This document shows, piece after piece, positions 7,553 to 15,560 of a stretch of DNA of 25,114 nt. Origin of the DNA: Helicobacteraceae bacterium (lineage in GTDB: Bacteria; Campylobacterota; Campylobacteria; Campylobacterales; Sulfurimonadaceae); assembly GCA_027081565.1 (NCBI GenBank), contig JALWKG010000062.1, positions 1 through 25,114 of the forward strand. The letters run 5' to 3'. The notes beneath the pieces were generated by a model, which worked only from the letters and a program-made list of their open reading frames with translations, searched no databases and was not told the origin of the DNA. Positions within the stretch are counted from its first letter, which is position 1. Each line of letters opens with the position of its first letter. The translations under genes and the position numbers were made by a program.

Positions 7553-7723
7553 TTAGATAGCTGTTTGTTGATTTTGGAAGGAGAGTAAGATCGCCTTGAG
7601 TGTATGATCAGTGTAGGAAGCTTTTCTATAGTTTTTTGAAGAGACTTTACCTTCGTAGTCATCTTTTAATGTCATGATCTGAGTTTTTAACTTATATTTA
7701 TTGGATGGTTGTACGTGGCTCAT
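7553..7723 (-). CDS. Hypothetical small basic protein (56 aa) between ruvC and the origin
   Basis: This short frame runs from the ATG at 7723 to TAA at 7553. The product starts MSHVQPSNKYKLKTQIM and ends LLSFQNQQTAI; it is rich in lysine, with a KxxYRKASYTDHTLKAIL segment that looks helical, no cysteines and no membrane segment. Support for it being real comes from three things: a TATAAT at 7747-7752, an AAAGG eight bases before the ATG, and uninterrupted sensible codon use filling an otherwise empty 430-bp gap. I do not recognise the family. Position beside the upstream DnaA boxes invites a role in origin or dnaA control, but that is speculation from location alone. Confidence 0.6.
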   Translation of the reverse strand: MSHVQPSNKYKLKTQIMTLKDDYEGKVSSKNYRKASYTDHTLKAILLSFQNQQTAI

Positions 7724-7746
7724 TATATTGGCCTTTGGTGTTAAAA

Positions 7747-7752
7747 ATTATA
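7747..7752 (-). promoter_or_regulatory. -10 element for the small gene at 7553-7723
   Basis: A perfect TATAAT on the minus strand lies 24 bases before the ATG at 7723, giving an expected start near 7740 and just enough leader for the AAAGG ribosome site. The -35 region (TTAATC at a 17-base spacing) is weak. Confidence 0.4.
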
Positions 7753-7842
7753 ATACTAAGGATGTTAGTGATTAAGGTAAATATATATATGATATTTTGA
7801 AGATTATTTAAAGCAATAGTTTCTGAGTATCAAAAGTAAATG

Positions 7843-7851
7843 TGTTACAAT
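7843..7851 (+). promoter_or_regulatory. Extended -10 promoter of ruvC, possibly giving a leaderless transcript
   Basis: TGTTACAAT fits the TGn-TATAAT extended -10 with one mismatch. The start site expected six to eight bases downstream falls on or next to the ruvC ATG at 7857, leaving no room for a ribosome site. Confidence 0.45.
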
Positions 7852-7856
7852 CGGAT

Positions 7857-8336
7857 ATGAATATATTAGGAATCGATCCCGGTACACGCAACATGGGTTA
7901 TGCAGTGATCTCTTTAGAGCGTGGTAAAATCTCTTTAGTGGAAGCAGGTCTTATTAAGATGAAACAAGAGGATCTTCAGTTCCAGATTCCTCAGATGGTG
8001 GAAGGTTTGGACCAGATCTTTGCCAAACATAAAATTGATGAAGTAGCGATGGAAGATATTTTCTTTGCTCATAATCCAAAAACGGTATTAAAACTGGCAC
8101 AGTTTCGTGGGGCCATCATGTTAAAACTGTTACAAGAGTTTGGGCAGTTTTCAGAGTATACACCGCTACAAGTAAAAAGGGCGCTAACAGGTAAGGCAAA
8201 AGCAGCCAAAGAGCAGGTGGCTTTTATGGTGCAGCGACTTTTGGGGATCAAAAAAGAGATACGTCCTTTAGACATCTCAGATGCCATGGCTGTAGCCATT
8301 ACCCACTCCCAACGGGTGAAATTGGAAAAAAAGTAG
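7857..8336 (+). CDS. ruvC: Crossover junction endodeoxyribonuclease RuvC
   Basis: RuvC is the dimeric nuclease that resolves Holliday junctions together with RuvAB during recombination. The 159-residue protein carries all four metal-binding acids: D7 in GIDPGTRNMG, E66 in AMEDIFF, and D139 and D142 in LDISDAMAVAITH, at nearly the same numbering as the E. coli enzyme. The start is taken as ATG 7857 because IDPGT must fall close to the N-terminus; a GTG at 7842 lies inside the likely -10 element. It is the first plus-strand gene right of the origin, and the TolC-like gene begins four bases after its stop, so it probably heads that operon. RuvC near dnaA is typical of this phylum. Confidence 0.97.
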   Translation: MNILGIDPGTRNMGYAVISLERGKISLVEAGLIKMKQEDLQFQIPQMVEGLDQIFAKHKIDEVAMEDIFFAHNPKTVLKLAQFRGAIMLKLLQEFGQFSEYTPLQVKRALTGKAKAAKEQVAFMVQRLLGIKKEIRPLDISDAMAVAITHSQRVKLEKK

Positions 8337-8340
8337 AAAA

Positions 8341-9714
8341 ATGAAACGGGTTATACAGACACTTTTTTTAACAACCCTCTCTCTCTTTGCAAATGAGATC
8401 TCTGTCAACCATGCCTGGGAACTGGTCTTGGAGCGTAATGATGGACTCAAGGCGAGTGCAAACAGTGTGAAACACTCACAAGCAGTCAAAGATGGGGCAG
8501 ACTCTATGATGTATATGCCGAGTATCGATCTACATGGCTCTTATACTCGTTTGTCAAAGCCTATTGATCTTGATTTGAGCGAGCCTCTCAATAAATTTGG
8601 TGCAGCGCTTCCTATTCCTTTGTCTCCTGATCTTTTAAGTAAAGATATCACAACAGTCGAACTTAGTGAACAAAATGTCTTTTTAGCCAATATCTCTATA
8701 TTATGGCCTATCTTTGCTGGTGGAAAGACCTTATACTTTTCAGATATTGCCGAAGCACAGGTAGCGTCTGAAACAGCCAAACAAGAGCTAACACGTCAAA
8801 AAGCTTTTATTCAGTTAGTTAAGTACTACTATGGTGCTGAGATGGGCAGGGTCTATTATGAAACACGTGAGGAAGTTGAAGTAACCTTTAAAAAGCACTT
8901 TGAACATGCTCAAAAGTTACAAGAAGAGGGACAAATTGCCAAGGTAGAACTACTCAATGCACAAGTACAGTATGACAAAGCAAAGACGGAGACACTCAAG
9001 GCACACCATCAGTACACTATTGCAACATCTGCGTTACGTATGCTTTTAAAAGAGCAGGATGTCAACCTCACCTCACCTCTATTTATAAATGACAATATCA
9101 AAGACAAAGATTATTATGTAAAGCGTGCCATAGAGAACTATCCAGCACTTCACCTCTTAGACTCCAAACGCAAACAGACATCTGCACTAGTAGGAATGGA
9201 ACGTGGAAACTACATGCCGACGGTAGTGGCTTTTGGTAACTACAATCTTTACAGAGATGACTCTATCATCTCTAAGTCGGCACCGGATTGGTTTGCCGGA
9301 GTAGCTGTAAACATTAACTTGCTTTCTGCAACAGGAAGAAGTGAAAAGTATGAGGCCGCGAAGGTGATGGATCAGCAGTTGTCTCTTTTACAGCAACAAG
9401 CCAAACAAGACCTCTCTATCTTAGTAGAGAAGACCTACAATGAGGTTATTTTGTATCTTGATGAGTTTAAAGCCATAGACTCTTCGTTAGCGATGGCAGA
9501 GGAGAATGTGAAGTTGCGACGTATTGCTTTTAACTCAGGACTCTCTACATCTTTGGAGTTAAATGATGCGGAGCTGTTTTTAGCAGCGAAAAAAACAGAG
9601 CGTTTGAAAGTGGCATATGATTTTGATCAGAAGTTATCGTACTTAATGATCTTGAGTGAAAGCAGCGAGCGATTTTTAGAGATGGCTGCAAATGGTGAAG
9701 AGGTGGAGCGATGA
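8341..9714 (+). CDS. TolC-family outer membrane efflux protein
   Basis: TolC-type proteins form trimeric channels crossing the outer membrane and the periplasm for type I secretion or drug efflux. The 457-residue product has a signal peptide (about residues 1-17, MKRVIQTLFLTTLSLFA) and then the alternating long helical and short beta segments of the family, with AWELVLERNDGLKASANSV in the first helix, FAGGKT before the second and the second-half repeat RRIAFNSGLSTSLELNDAEL. It starts four bases after ruvC without a strong ribosome site, so translation is probably coupled, and it overlaps the HlyD gene by ATGA. It is the outer-membrane part of the exporter encoded by the next three genes. Confidence 0.9.
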   Translation: MKRVIQTLFLTTLSLFANEISVNHAWELVLERNDGLKASANSVKHSQAVKDGADSMMYMPSIDLHGSYTRLSKPIDLDLSEPLNKFGAALPIPLSPDLLSKDITTVELSEQNVFLANISILWPIFAGGKTLYFSDIAEAQVASETAKQELTRQKAFIQLVKYYYGAEMGRVYYETREEVEVTFKKHFEHAQKLQEEGQIAKVELLNAQVQYDKAKTETLKAHHQYTIATSALRMLLKEQDVNLTSPLFINDNIKDKDYYVKRAIENYPALHLLDSKRKQTSALVGMERGNYMPTVVAFGNYNLYRDDSIISKSAPDWFAGVAVNINLLSATGRSEKYEAAKVMDQQLSLLQQQAKQDLSILVEKTYNEVILYLDEFKAIDSSLAMAEENVKLRRIAFNSGLSTSLELNDAELFLAAKKTERLKVAYDFDQKLSYLMILSESSERFLEMAANGEEVER

Positions 9715-10688
9715 GTGTTTTAGCTAAAGTAGTAGGTGCAGCGGTTGTTATAGGTTTGGTTAGTGGTGTGAGTTATCTGTTTTATGAGGCCTATCAGCCA
9801 AAACCCATCAAATTACAAGGCGAGATCGATGCACAGTACTATTCTGTCTCTTCAAAAGTCCCTGGACGTATAGACCATGTTGGAGTTAAAAAAGGTGACG
9901 TTGTCAGTGTGGGTGATTTTATTTTTAGTATTAATTCACCTGAGGTCGAAGCCAAGTTAAAACAGGCAAAATCTGCTAAAAATGCGGCTGGTGCTGTCTC
10001 TAGACAGGCAGACAAGGGTGCGCGTAAACAGCAGATAGCAGCAGCAAAAGATCAATGGAAACGTGCACAGGAGGCTGAGAAACTGTTGGCGAAGACCTAT
10101 GCAAGAATAGAAAAACTGTACAAAGAGGGTGTTATCCCTGAGCAAAAGCGTGATGAGGTCTATACCAAATACAAGGCGGCCAAATATCAGAGCAGTGCAG
10201 CCAAACAGATGTACATGATGGCCAAAGAGGGTGCCAGAGAAGAGCAAAAAGAGGCAGCAAAGGCACAAGAAGAGGTTTACGCTGGCAAGGTAGACGAGGT
10301 CAACTCCTACATCAAAGAGACCAAGCAGTATGCTTTTCATGCAGGTGAGGTATCACAGATCTTGATCCATGAGGGCGAATTGGCACCGACAGGTTTTCCT
10401 GTAGTAACTTTGGTCGATATCAATGACTCTTGGGCGAAGTTTCATGTTCGTGAAGACCTTTTAAAATATTTTAAAAAGGGTGAGACCTTAGAGTTGGAGA
10501 TTCCTGCCCTAGAGGTGAAAAAGCCTTTTGTCGTGACACATATAGGTGTTATGGGTGAGTATGCTACCTGGCGTGCGGCAGAAGCAGGCAAAGGCTTTGA
10601 TCTTAAAAGTTTTGAAGTGGAGTTACGTCCAGTGAAACCCATAAAAGGTCTACGTGTTGGGATGAGTGTTTTAATCCAACTGCCATGA
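9711..10688 (+). CDS. HlyD-family membrane fusion protein
   Basis: Membrane fusion proteins bridge an inner-membrane pump and a TolC channel. The 325-residue protein has one N-terminal membrane anchor (about 4-27), a lipoyl-like half (SSKVPGRIDHVGVKKGDVVSVGD, from about residue 47), a long coiled coil rich in Ala, Lys, Glu and Gln (about 80-205), then the second lipoyl half and a beta-barrel region (VVTLVDINDSWAKFHVRE) ending VGMSVLIQLP. The layout is that of the YbhG/YhiI group paired with ABC-2 permeases. It starts in an ATGA overlap with the TolC gene, with GAGGTGGAG upstream, and ends in an ATGA overlap with the first permease, so the four genes are translationally linked. Confidence 0.92.
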   Translation: MSVLAKVVGAAVVIGLVSGVSYLFYEAYQPKPIKLQGEIDAQYYSVSSKVPGRIDHVGVKKGDVVSVGDFIFSINSPEVEAKLKQAKSAKNAAGAVSRQADKGARKQQIAAAKDQWKRAQEAEKLLAKTYARIEKLYKEGVIPEQKRDEVYTKYKAAKYQSSAAKQMYMMAKEGAREEQKEAAKAQEEVYAGKVDEVNSYIKETKQYAFHAGEVSQILIHEGELAPTGFPVVTLVDINDSWAKFHVREDLLKYFKKGETLELEIPALEVKKPFVVTHIGVMGEYATWRAAEAGKGFDLKSFEVELRPVKPIKGLRVGMSVLIQLP

Positions 10689-11845
10689 ATTACTTTCAAA
10701 AGGTTTTAGGCGCAGCAAGGTTAGAGGTCAAAGTGATCACTGAGAGTCGGTATATACTCAGTTTTCTGAGTTGGGTGCCCTTTGTAGGGTTTGGTCTTAT
10801 TGTAGCTATTTTTATTAGTGGTGTTCCTAGAGACTTGCCCATAGGTGTGGTAGATAAAGATTATTCACGTTTTTCACGTATGCAACTCTCTGCGATAGAG
10901 AGTTCAGCAACGCTGCATATAAAAGAATATTACAACTCTGTTAAAGAGGCTTCAACAGCACTTCGCGATGGTAGTATCTATGCTATTGTCATTATCCCTG
11001 ATCACTTTGAAAAAAAGATACGTCTAGGAACACAACCCAGTATCTCCATTATGTTGAACACACAGTTTATTTTAATGAGTAAAGTTCTAAAGTCAGCATT
11101 TTCCAGTGTACTTCTAAACAGTGCTGCGACCTTGGACTTTGTAGAGACATTGGCAGAAGACCAGCGTCCTGAACTGGCCAAAAGTGCGGTTGCCCCTATT
11201 AAAATACAGATTACCCCATTTTTTAATACCTATAACAGTTACTTTCTCTTTTTAGTGAGTGCGATGCTCCCCGCCTTTTGGTCCATTTTAGTGATGCTGA
11301 CGATGGTGATCTCTATAGGAGAGATGTTTAAAAATGGCAATGAAAAGGTATGGCTTCAGAGTGCTGGAGATTCTCTCAGTGCGGCGATGTTAGGTAAGAT
11401 GCTGCCTAACACTCTCATCCAACTTTTATGGGGTTTTGCCATTGTCTATTTTGTTTATGGTGTGATGCCATGGCCGTTTGCAGGATCGTGGTGGATACTT
11501 GCTGCAGGACTGTTTTTGACCACAGTTGTCTATGAAGTCTTGGCTTATGCTTTTTATGCCATAAAGTACAAATATGATGCGGCACTCAGTTTTACAGCAG
11601 TCTTCACCGCGCCCGCTTTTGCAGCTATGGGCATCACTTTTCCGCTGATGAACATGGAAGGGATAGCTGTTGCCTGGCATGACCTCTTACCCATCTCTCA
11701 CTATATCCATATACAGATCTCACAGGCAAACTATGGTGCACCGCTCTCGAGTGTTATTACAACATTTGGTGCTTTGGCACTTTTTTTACTGATAACGCCA
11801 CTGGTCTACTGGCGTTATAAAAGCAGTGCCAAGGGGTGGGTATGA
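10685..11845 (+). CDS. ABC-2 type transporter permease (first of pair)
   Basis: The 386-residue protein has one N-terminal membrane helix (about 21-46), a periplasmic domain of about 130 residues beginning LPIGVVDKDYSRFSRMQL, and five or six helices from about residue 175 onward. This is the ABC2_membrane_3 plan seen in YbhS/YbhR/YhhJ. The periplasmic start, VVDKDYSRFS, is the usual VVDxDxS motif. The partner at 11842 has the same layout, so the two probably form a heterodimeric translocation pore. No ATP-binding protein is encoded next to them. The start is the ATG in an ATGA overlap with the HlyD gene; there is no clear ribosome site, as expected for coupled translation. The substrate is unknown. 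Confidence 0.9.
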   Translation: MNYFQKVLGAARLEVKVITESRYILSFLSWVPFVGFGLIVAIFISGVPRDLPIGVVDKDYSRFSRMQLSAIESSATLHIKEYYNSVKEASTALRDGSIYAIVIIPDHFEKKIRLGTQPSISIMLNTQFILMSKVLKSAFSSVLLNSAATLDFVETLAEDQRPELAKSAVAPIKIQITPFFNTYNSYFLFLVSAMLPAFWSILVMLTMVISIGEMFKNGNEKVWLQSAGDSLSAAMLGKMLPNTLIQLLWGFAIVYFVYGVMPWPFAGSWWILAAGLFLTTVVYEVLAYAFYAIKYKYDAALSFTAVFTAPAFAAMGITFPLMNMEGIAVAWHDLLPISHYIHIQISQANYGAPLSSVITTFGALALFLLITPLVYWRYKSSAKGWV

Positions 11846-13005
11846 GACACTTTTTAAGACTCTTAAAAGAGGAATATCGTGCGATCTTTACAGACATGGA
11901 TATCCTTCTAACTATTTTTGGCGGGGTCATCTTGTACGCCTTTCTTTACCCACAACCTTATTTAAAAGAGTCTGTCTCCTCTTTGCCCGTAGCTGTAGTT
12001 GATTATGACCGGAGTGATCTAAGTCGAAAGATCACCTATATGCTTGATGCCAGTCCCAAGATAGAGGTAGAGAGTCGTTACCTGAGTGAGGCAGCAGCAA
12101 AAGAGGCCATCATCAATAACCGCGTGAGTGCTTTGGTTATTATCCCTAACCATTTCAAACGGGATCTCTACTTAGGTAAAGAGCCTGTCATCAGTGTGGG
12201 TGCAGATGCTACCTATTTTCTCATCTATGGCGGTGTTGTCAGTGCAACAATGCGCTCAGTGATAACAGAAAGTGCTTCAATCCAGGTGGGTAATCTACTT
12301 AAAAAAAGTGTTCCTTTAGTGACAGCTAAAATGCAGTACACTCCTTTCAAAACAGAGTATCTCAACACCTTTAATGTCACCTCTTCTTATATCAACTATG
12401 TTGTACCTGCGATTTACATCTTAATACTCCAACAGACCTTGTTAATAGGTTTGGGAATGTTTGGTGCGACTCAGGGTGAAAAGTTAAGAGCAGGTGTAGG
12501 TGGTTACTATAGCCGAGAGGGTGTTAGTAGTGTGATGTTATTGCGCTTCATCTCGTTTGGTTCTATCTTTTTTGTCCATATGCTTTTCTATTTTGGCTTT
12601 ACCTTTAGCTTTTTTGGTGTGCCTCATATTGCGAAGGTGGCAGAATTGTTGATCTTTGCTCTGAGTTTTTTAATGGCCTCTCTTGCCTTGGGTACTCTTC
12701 TTGGTGCCATTTTCAAGTCACGGCTCTATCCTACTCCAGTGATCTTGGTGACTTCCCTTCCTCTGGTCTTCAGTGCCGGTTTTGTCTGGCCTCTAGAGTC
12801 GATGCCGCAATGGCTGATCTGGCTCTCAAGCATCTCTCCAAGTACCCCTGCCATACAAGGTTTTTTACGTCTTAACCAGATGGGAGCCAGTTTTGATCAG
12901 GTTATAGATCAGTTTGGCTTGTTATGGGTACAAACCGTTCTCTATACGTCCTTGGCATATCTGTTGTTACGCAGACAACGAGAGTGTGTCAAAGATGTTG
13001 ATTAA
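11842..13005 (+). CDS. ABC-2 type transporter permease (second of pair)
   Basis: The 387-residue product repeats the layout of its neighbour: an N-terminal helix (about 20-37), the periplasmic motif VAVVDYDRSDLSRKI, then several C-terminal helices, with QTLLIGLGMFGATQGE and PLVFSAGFVWPLESMPQW matching the conserved C-terminal part of ABC-2 permeases. I prefer the ATG at 11842 over a GTG at 11836, because it gives an ATGA overlap like the other junctions and places AAGGGG five bases upstream. It overlaps the next gene by 11 bases. The duplication of permease genes suggests a heterodimer; its ATPase must be encoded elsewhere or be absent. Confidence 0.9.
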   Translation: MRHFLRLLKEEYRAIFTDMDILLTIFGGVILYAFLYPQPYLKESVSSLPVAVVDYDRSDLSRKITYMLDASPKIEVESRYLSEAAAKEAIINNRVSALVIIPNHFKRDLYLGKEPVISVGADATYFLIYGGVVSATMRSVITESASIQVGNLLKKSVPLVTAKMQYTPFKTEYLNTFNVTSSYINYVVPAIYILILQQTLLIGLGMFGATQGEKLRAGVGGYYSREGVSSVMLLRFISFGSIFFVHMLFYFGFTFSFFGVPHIAKVAELLIFALSFLMASLALGTLLGAIFKSRLYPTPVILVTSLPLVFSAGFVWPLESMPQWLIWLSSISPSTPAIQGFLRLNQMGASFDQVIDQFGLLWVQTVLYTSLAYLLLRRQRECVKDVD

Positions 13006-13429
13006 ACTCTTTGTACTGTTAGGTATAACCTTCTCACTCTTTTCAGCAGAAGCAGACTTAAGTGTTACCCAAAACAGGTACCACTGTAAAAACGATGGTA
13101 TCGCAGCGACTTTTGAGTGTGACAAGTTTGAAGGGGTCTCTTTCAGAGCCATAGGTAATGAACCGGGATGGATACTCAACATCATGCCCAACAACAAAGT
13201 AATTTTTATAACAAATCATGGAAAAGTAAAAACCTATTTTAAAGTCGAAAAGCAGTTTTCAGAAAAAAATGCCACCGAATTCAGACTGCGCTCAAAAAAC
13301 AATCTACTCTACCTGCGCATAGAAAACCGCGTCTGTAGAGACACCATGACAGATCGCAGTTATGAGTCAACGGTTTATCTTAACTTTGATGGTCATGAGT
13401 TAAGAGGGTGTGGTCAATCTCTTTTTTAG
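12995..13429 (+). CDS. Secreted COG3650-like small protein
   Basis: The 144-residue product has a signal peptide (about residues 1-20, ending FSAEA) and a domain with FRAIGNEPGWILNI (50-63) and CRDTMTDRSYESTVYLNFDG followed by RGCG (114-140). These are hallmarks of the COG3650 family of small periplasmic or lipid-anchored proteins of unknown function. Four cysteines (31, 42, 114, 139) could form two disulfides. The start is ATG 12995, inside the end of the second permease gene; a longer frame beginning at 12914 only reads through permease DNA and would lose the signal peptide. It is the last gene of the export operon, so it may be an accessory factor or merely cotranscribed. Confidence 0.75.
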   Translation: MLIKLFVLLGITFSLFSAEADLSVTQNRYHCKNDGIAATFECDKFEGVSFRAIGNEPGWILNIMPNNKVIFITNHGKVKTYFKVEKQFSEKNATEFRLRSKNNLLYLRIENRVCRDTMTDRSYESTVYLNFDGHELRGCGQSLF

Positions 13430-13504
13430 TTCCTCAAACACCATTAATAAGCCTTTTTTTGTGATATTTCCTCTGACTATATAATATAAGACAGTAGTAT
13501 ATAT

Positions 13505-13513
13505 TGCTATAAT
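13505..13513 (+). promoter_or_regulatory. Extended -10 promoter of the 630-aa lipoprotein gene
   Basis: TGCTATAAT is a perfect extended -10. The start would be near 13520, with AAAGGAG (13528-13534) then placed five bases before the ATG at 13540. A second TATAAT lies at 13480-13485 and might be used too. Confidence 0.6.
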
Positions 13514-13539
13514 ATATAAAACAGAATAAAGGAGCATTT

Positions 13540-15432
13540 ATGAAGTATGCAAATGTTTTAGGACAGTTTTTAGCTGTTGTTATGTTGGTTTTTTTAAGTA
13601 GTGGTTGTAGTAAAGATGATGCTTCATCAGATGATGAAAATGTAAAGATTGACTATGCCAGTAAGGTACACAGTTTGGATCTTAGTGGCGCACAGGGACT
13701 TTACATTACAGGTGACAGTGCAAGCAGTGGTGCTGCATCGCCCTTGCGCTCTGAAGAATACAGCGCTGACACCATTCAAAAAGCGGCAAATGCTGTAGAC
13801 CTTGATCCTAACAGTGTCTATAAAATTACGGCAGATGGACGCTTGGAACGTGTGGCCATAGAAGATGAAAATGGTGAAGAATTGCCGCGTGCTTCAGTAA
13901 AACCAGTCAAGATACAAGATCTAAACAGTCTCTATCTTGTTATATGGCTAAAAATTGAAGGAGATGGGTCAGGCGGGATTCCATACCTTGTGCATAAAAG
14001 CAGTGGGTTCGCTTATAATGCTTCAAAGGTGATATGGAATGCTTCTAAAACTGTTCAGCCTGATGGTACAGAAGTGTATGAAATTTATGATCAAAATATT
14101 CAGTTTGACAGAGCGAACAACTTCTATCTTAAACGTACCAAAATTGGTTCTGATGATATGAATTTTGAATCTATCTACAAAATCGATACCAGCACACTGG
14201 GCAGCAGTTCATTGACAGTGACAGAGATACCAAGTGCATACTCTTTTCAAAACACCTCTTGGATAGTTGATGACAGTGGAGAGTTCATAGTATTTGGAGG
14301 AGGAAGTGCGACAATTGGTGATTCACCAGTACGTTACCTTTCCATTACTACTGGAGCGATTCATAATATTAATGAAGAGATTGATGGAACCTTTGATCCT
14401 TACTGGATAAAAGGGCTGGATGGAAAGATATATACTTCTGTTATCAATGATATGGTGTGTGATGACACTGTTGATCAGTGTGTCACCTGGTATCGAATTG
14501 AAGCTGATACCAACCATCTGCCAGTCATTACAGAAGTAGCCAAATCTAATGATGTTCCAATGCATTGGGCTCTTGGGGCCAACAGACGACATGTTATAGG
14601 GGGAAAACTGCTATATATTACCGATGATACAAGTTCTTTTGGTATAGAAGAGGTAGATCCGGTAGCAGGTACTGTTTTCCATCACTATGCGAGTTTTTCA
14701 GATGTATTTACAAGCGTTGAAAAGTATGTAGTAAGTGGTAGTGATATATATATATTTGGTAGATTGTCAAGCACTACTGCCAACGGTTTTTACAAATATA
14801 ATGTCTTGACACGTACCGGTCAGGCGATTACAGTAGAGTCTGGTTATGATGCTCATAAATTTACCGTTTTGGCTGATGGTAGCTTTTTAGTCGAGGGTAT
14901 TCGTCTAAGTGATCAGGCCTATTTCTATGGCCAACTGGCAACAGACGGTAAGGTTACTGAAACCTCGACCGTAGCACTGGGCACACCGACAGTGTTGGTG
15001 ATGGAGGCGATCAAGCCAGCTGACTTTATGATGATCGATGGTAACCCATCTGACTGGCCAACCTCTTTAAGGGTCTTAAACGATCTTTCAGGCGACAGCA
15101 CAAAAACAGATGGTGAGCTATTGGATTACAGTCAGACAACAACATCAACCCAGTATTTTGGAATGATAGAACACGGAGAGGACTTTAACCGCAGTTACTA
15201 TCTACGTGTCACCTTTGAGAGTGGTGAGCAGTTACAGTTTCAAGAGGACAATGCAACAATTCTGCCGGACAACACATTGACTGAAGCAGGTGGTATTGTC
15301 TCAAGAGGCAGTGTGGTTGAGTTCTCTATGCCAATAGACACAGTGAGTACCCCTAATGTTCTCTCTGTAAAACTGTTTGGTACAACTTCTAGTGGTGACA
15401 TCAACACCAGTATGCTCATTGACGAGATGTAA
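13540..15432 (+). CDS. Large lipoprotein of unknown function (630 aa)
   Basis: The protein begins with a lipoprotein signal, with lipobox LSSGC and the lipidated cysteine at residue 23, followed by an acidic, serine-rich linker (KDDASSDDE). The body lacks cysteines apart from a pair in MVCDDTVDQCVTW, has no membrane segments, and is rich in Tyr, Thr, Ser and Asp. Repeated short beta-type units (LYITGDS, VYKITADGRL, KIYTSVINDM, IYIFGRLSS) suggest a beta-propeller, and the C-terminal part with FMMIDGNPSDWP and YYLRVTFESGEQL resembles a sugar- or substrate-binding beta sandwich. I do not recognise a named family. It has its own promoter and a strong ribosome site and stands alone. Confidence 0.8.
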   Translation: MKYANVLGQFLAVVMLVFLSSGCSKDDASSDDENVKIDYASKVHSLDLSGAQGLYITGDSASSGAASPLRSEEYSADTIQKAANAVDLDPNSVYKITADGRLERVAIEDENGEELPRASVKPVKIQDLNSLYLVIWLKIEGDGSGGIPYLVHKSSGFAYNASKVIWNASKTVQPDGTEVYEIYDQNIQFDRANNFYLKRTKIGSDDMNFESIYKIDTSTLGSSSLTVTEIPSAYSFQNTSWIVDDSGEFIVFGGGSATIGDSPVRYLSITTGAIHNINEEIDGTFDPYWIKGLDGKIYTSVINDMVCDDTVDQCVTWYRIEADTNHLPVITEVAKSNDVPMHWALGANRRHVIGGKLLYITDDTSSFGIEEVDPVAGTVFHHYASFSDVFTSVEKYVVSGSDIYIFGRLSSTTANGFYKYNVLTRTGQAITVESGYDAHKFTVLADGSFLVEGIRLSDQAYFYGQLATDGKVTETSTVALGTPTVLVMEAIKPADFMMIDGNPSDWPTSLRVLNDLSGDSTKTDGELLDYSQTTTSTQYFGMIEHGEDFNRSYYLRVTFESGEQLQFQEDNATILPDNTLTEAGGIVSRGSVVEFSMPIDTVSTPNVLSVKLFGTTSSGDINTSMLIDEM

Positions 15433-15447
15433 GGTCAAAGAGCAATA

Positions 15448-15467
15448 GAGAGGGGGATGCTCCTCTC
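15448..15467 (+). terminator. Weak hairpin after the 630-aa lipoprotein gene
   Basis: GAGAGG (15448-15453) pairs with CCTCTC (15462-15467) around an eight-base loop, sixteen bases after the stop. The T run (15483-15487) is separated by an AT-rich stretch, so this is only a possible terminator. Confidence 0.3.
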
Positions 15468-15523
15468 CAAATAATTTATACTTTTTTAGTTACTTTTTTC
15501 CAACAACTTTCAAGCTAACATTG

Positions 15524-15529
15524 TATAAT
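15524..15529 (+). promoter_or_regulatory. -10 element of the small lipoprotein / MOSC / dGTPase operon
   Basis: A perfect TATAAT, preceded by TTG, lies 31 bases before the ATG at 15561, predicting a start near 15536. No convincing -35 is visible. Confidence 0.45.
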
Positions 15530-15560
15530 TTCTTACTATTGCGTATCAAAAGAGATTATA

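Noticed and set aside
7842..7856. Longer ruvC start at GTG 7842
   Set aside because: It lies in the likely -10 element, and the IDPGT motif should begin at about residue 6.
8541..8780. Minus-strand frames inside the TolC, HlyD and permease genes
   Set aside because: They are antisense to clear coding sequence and have no ribosome site or conserved motif.
12914..12994. Longer start for the COG3650-like gene
   Set aside because: The added stretch is permease coding DNA in another frame and would bury the signal peptide.
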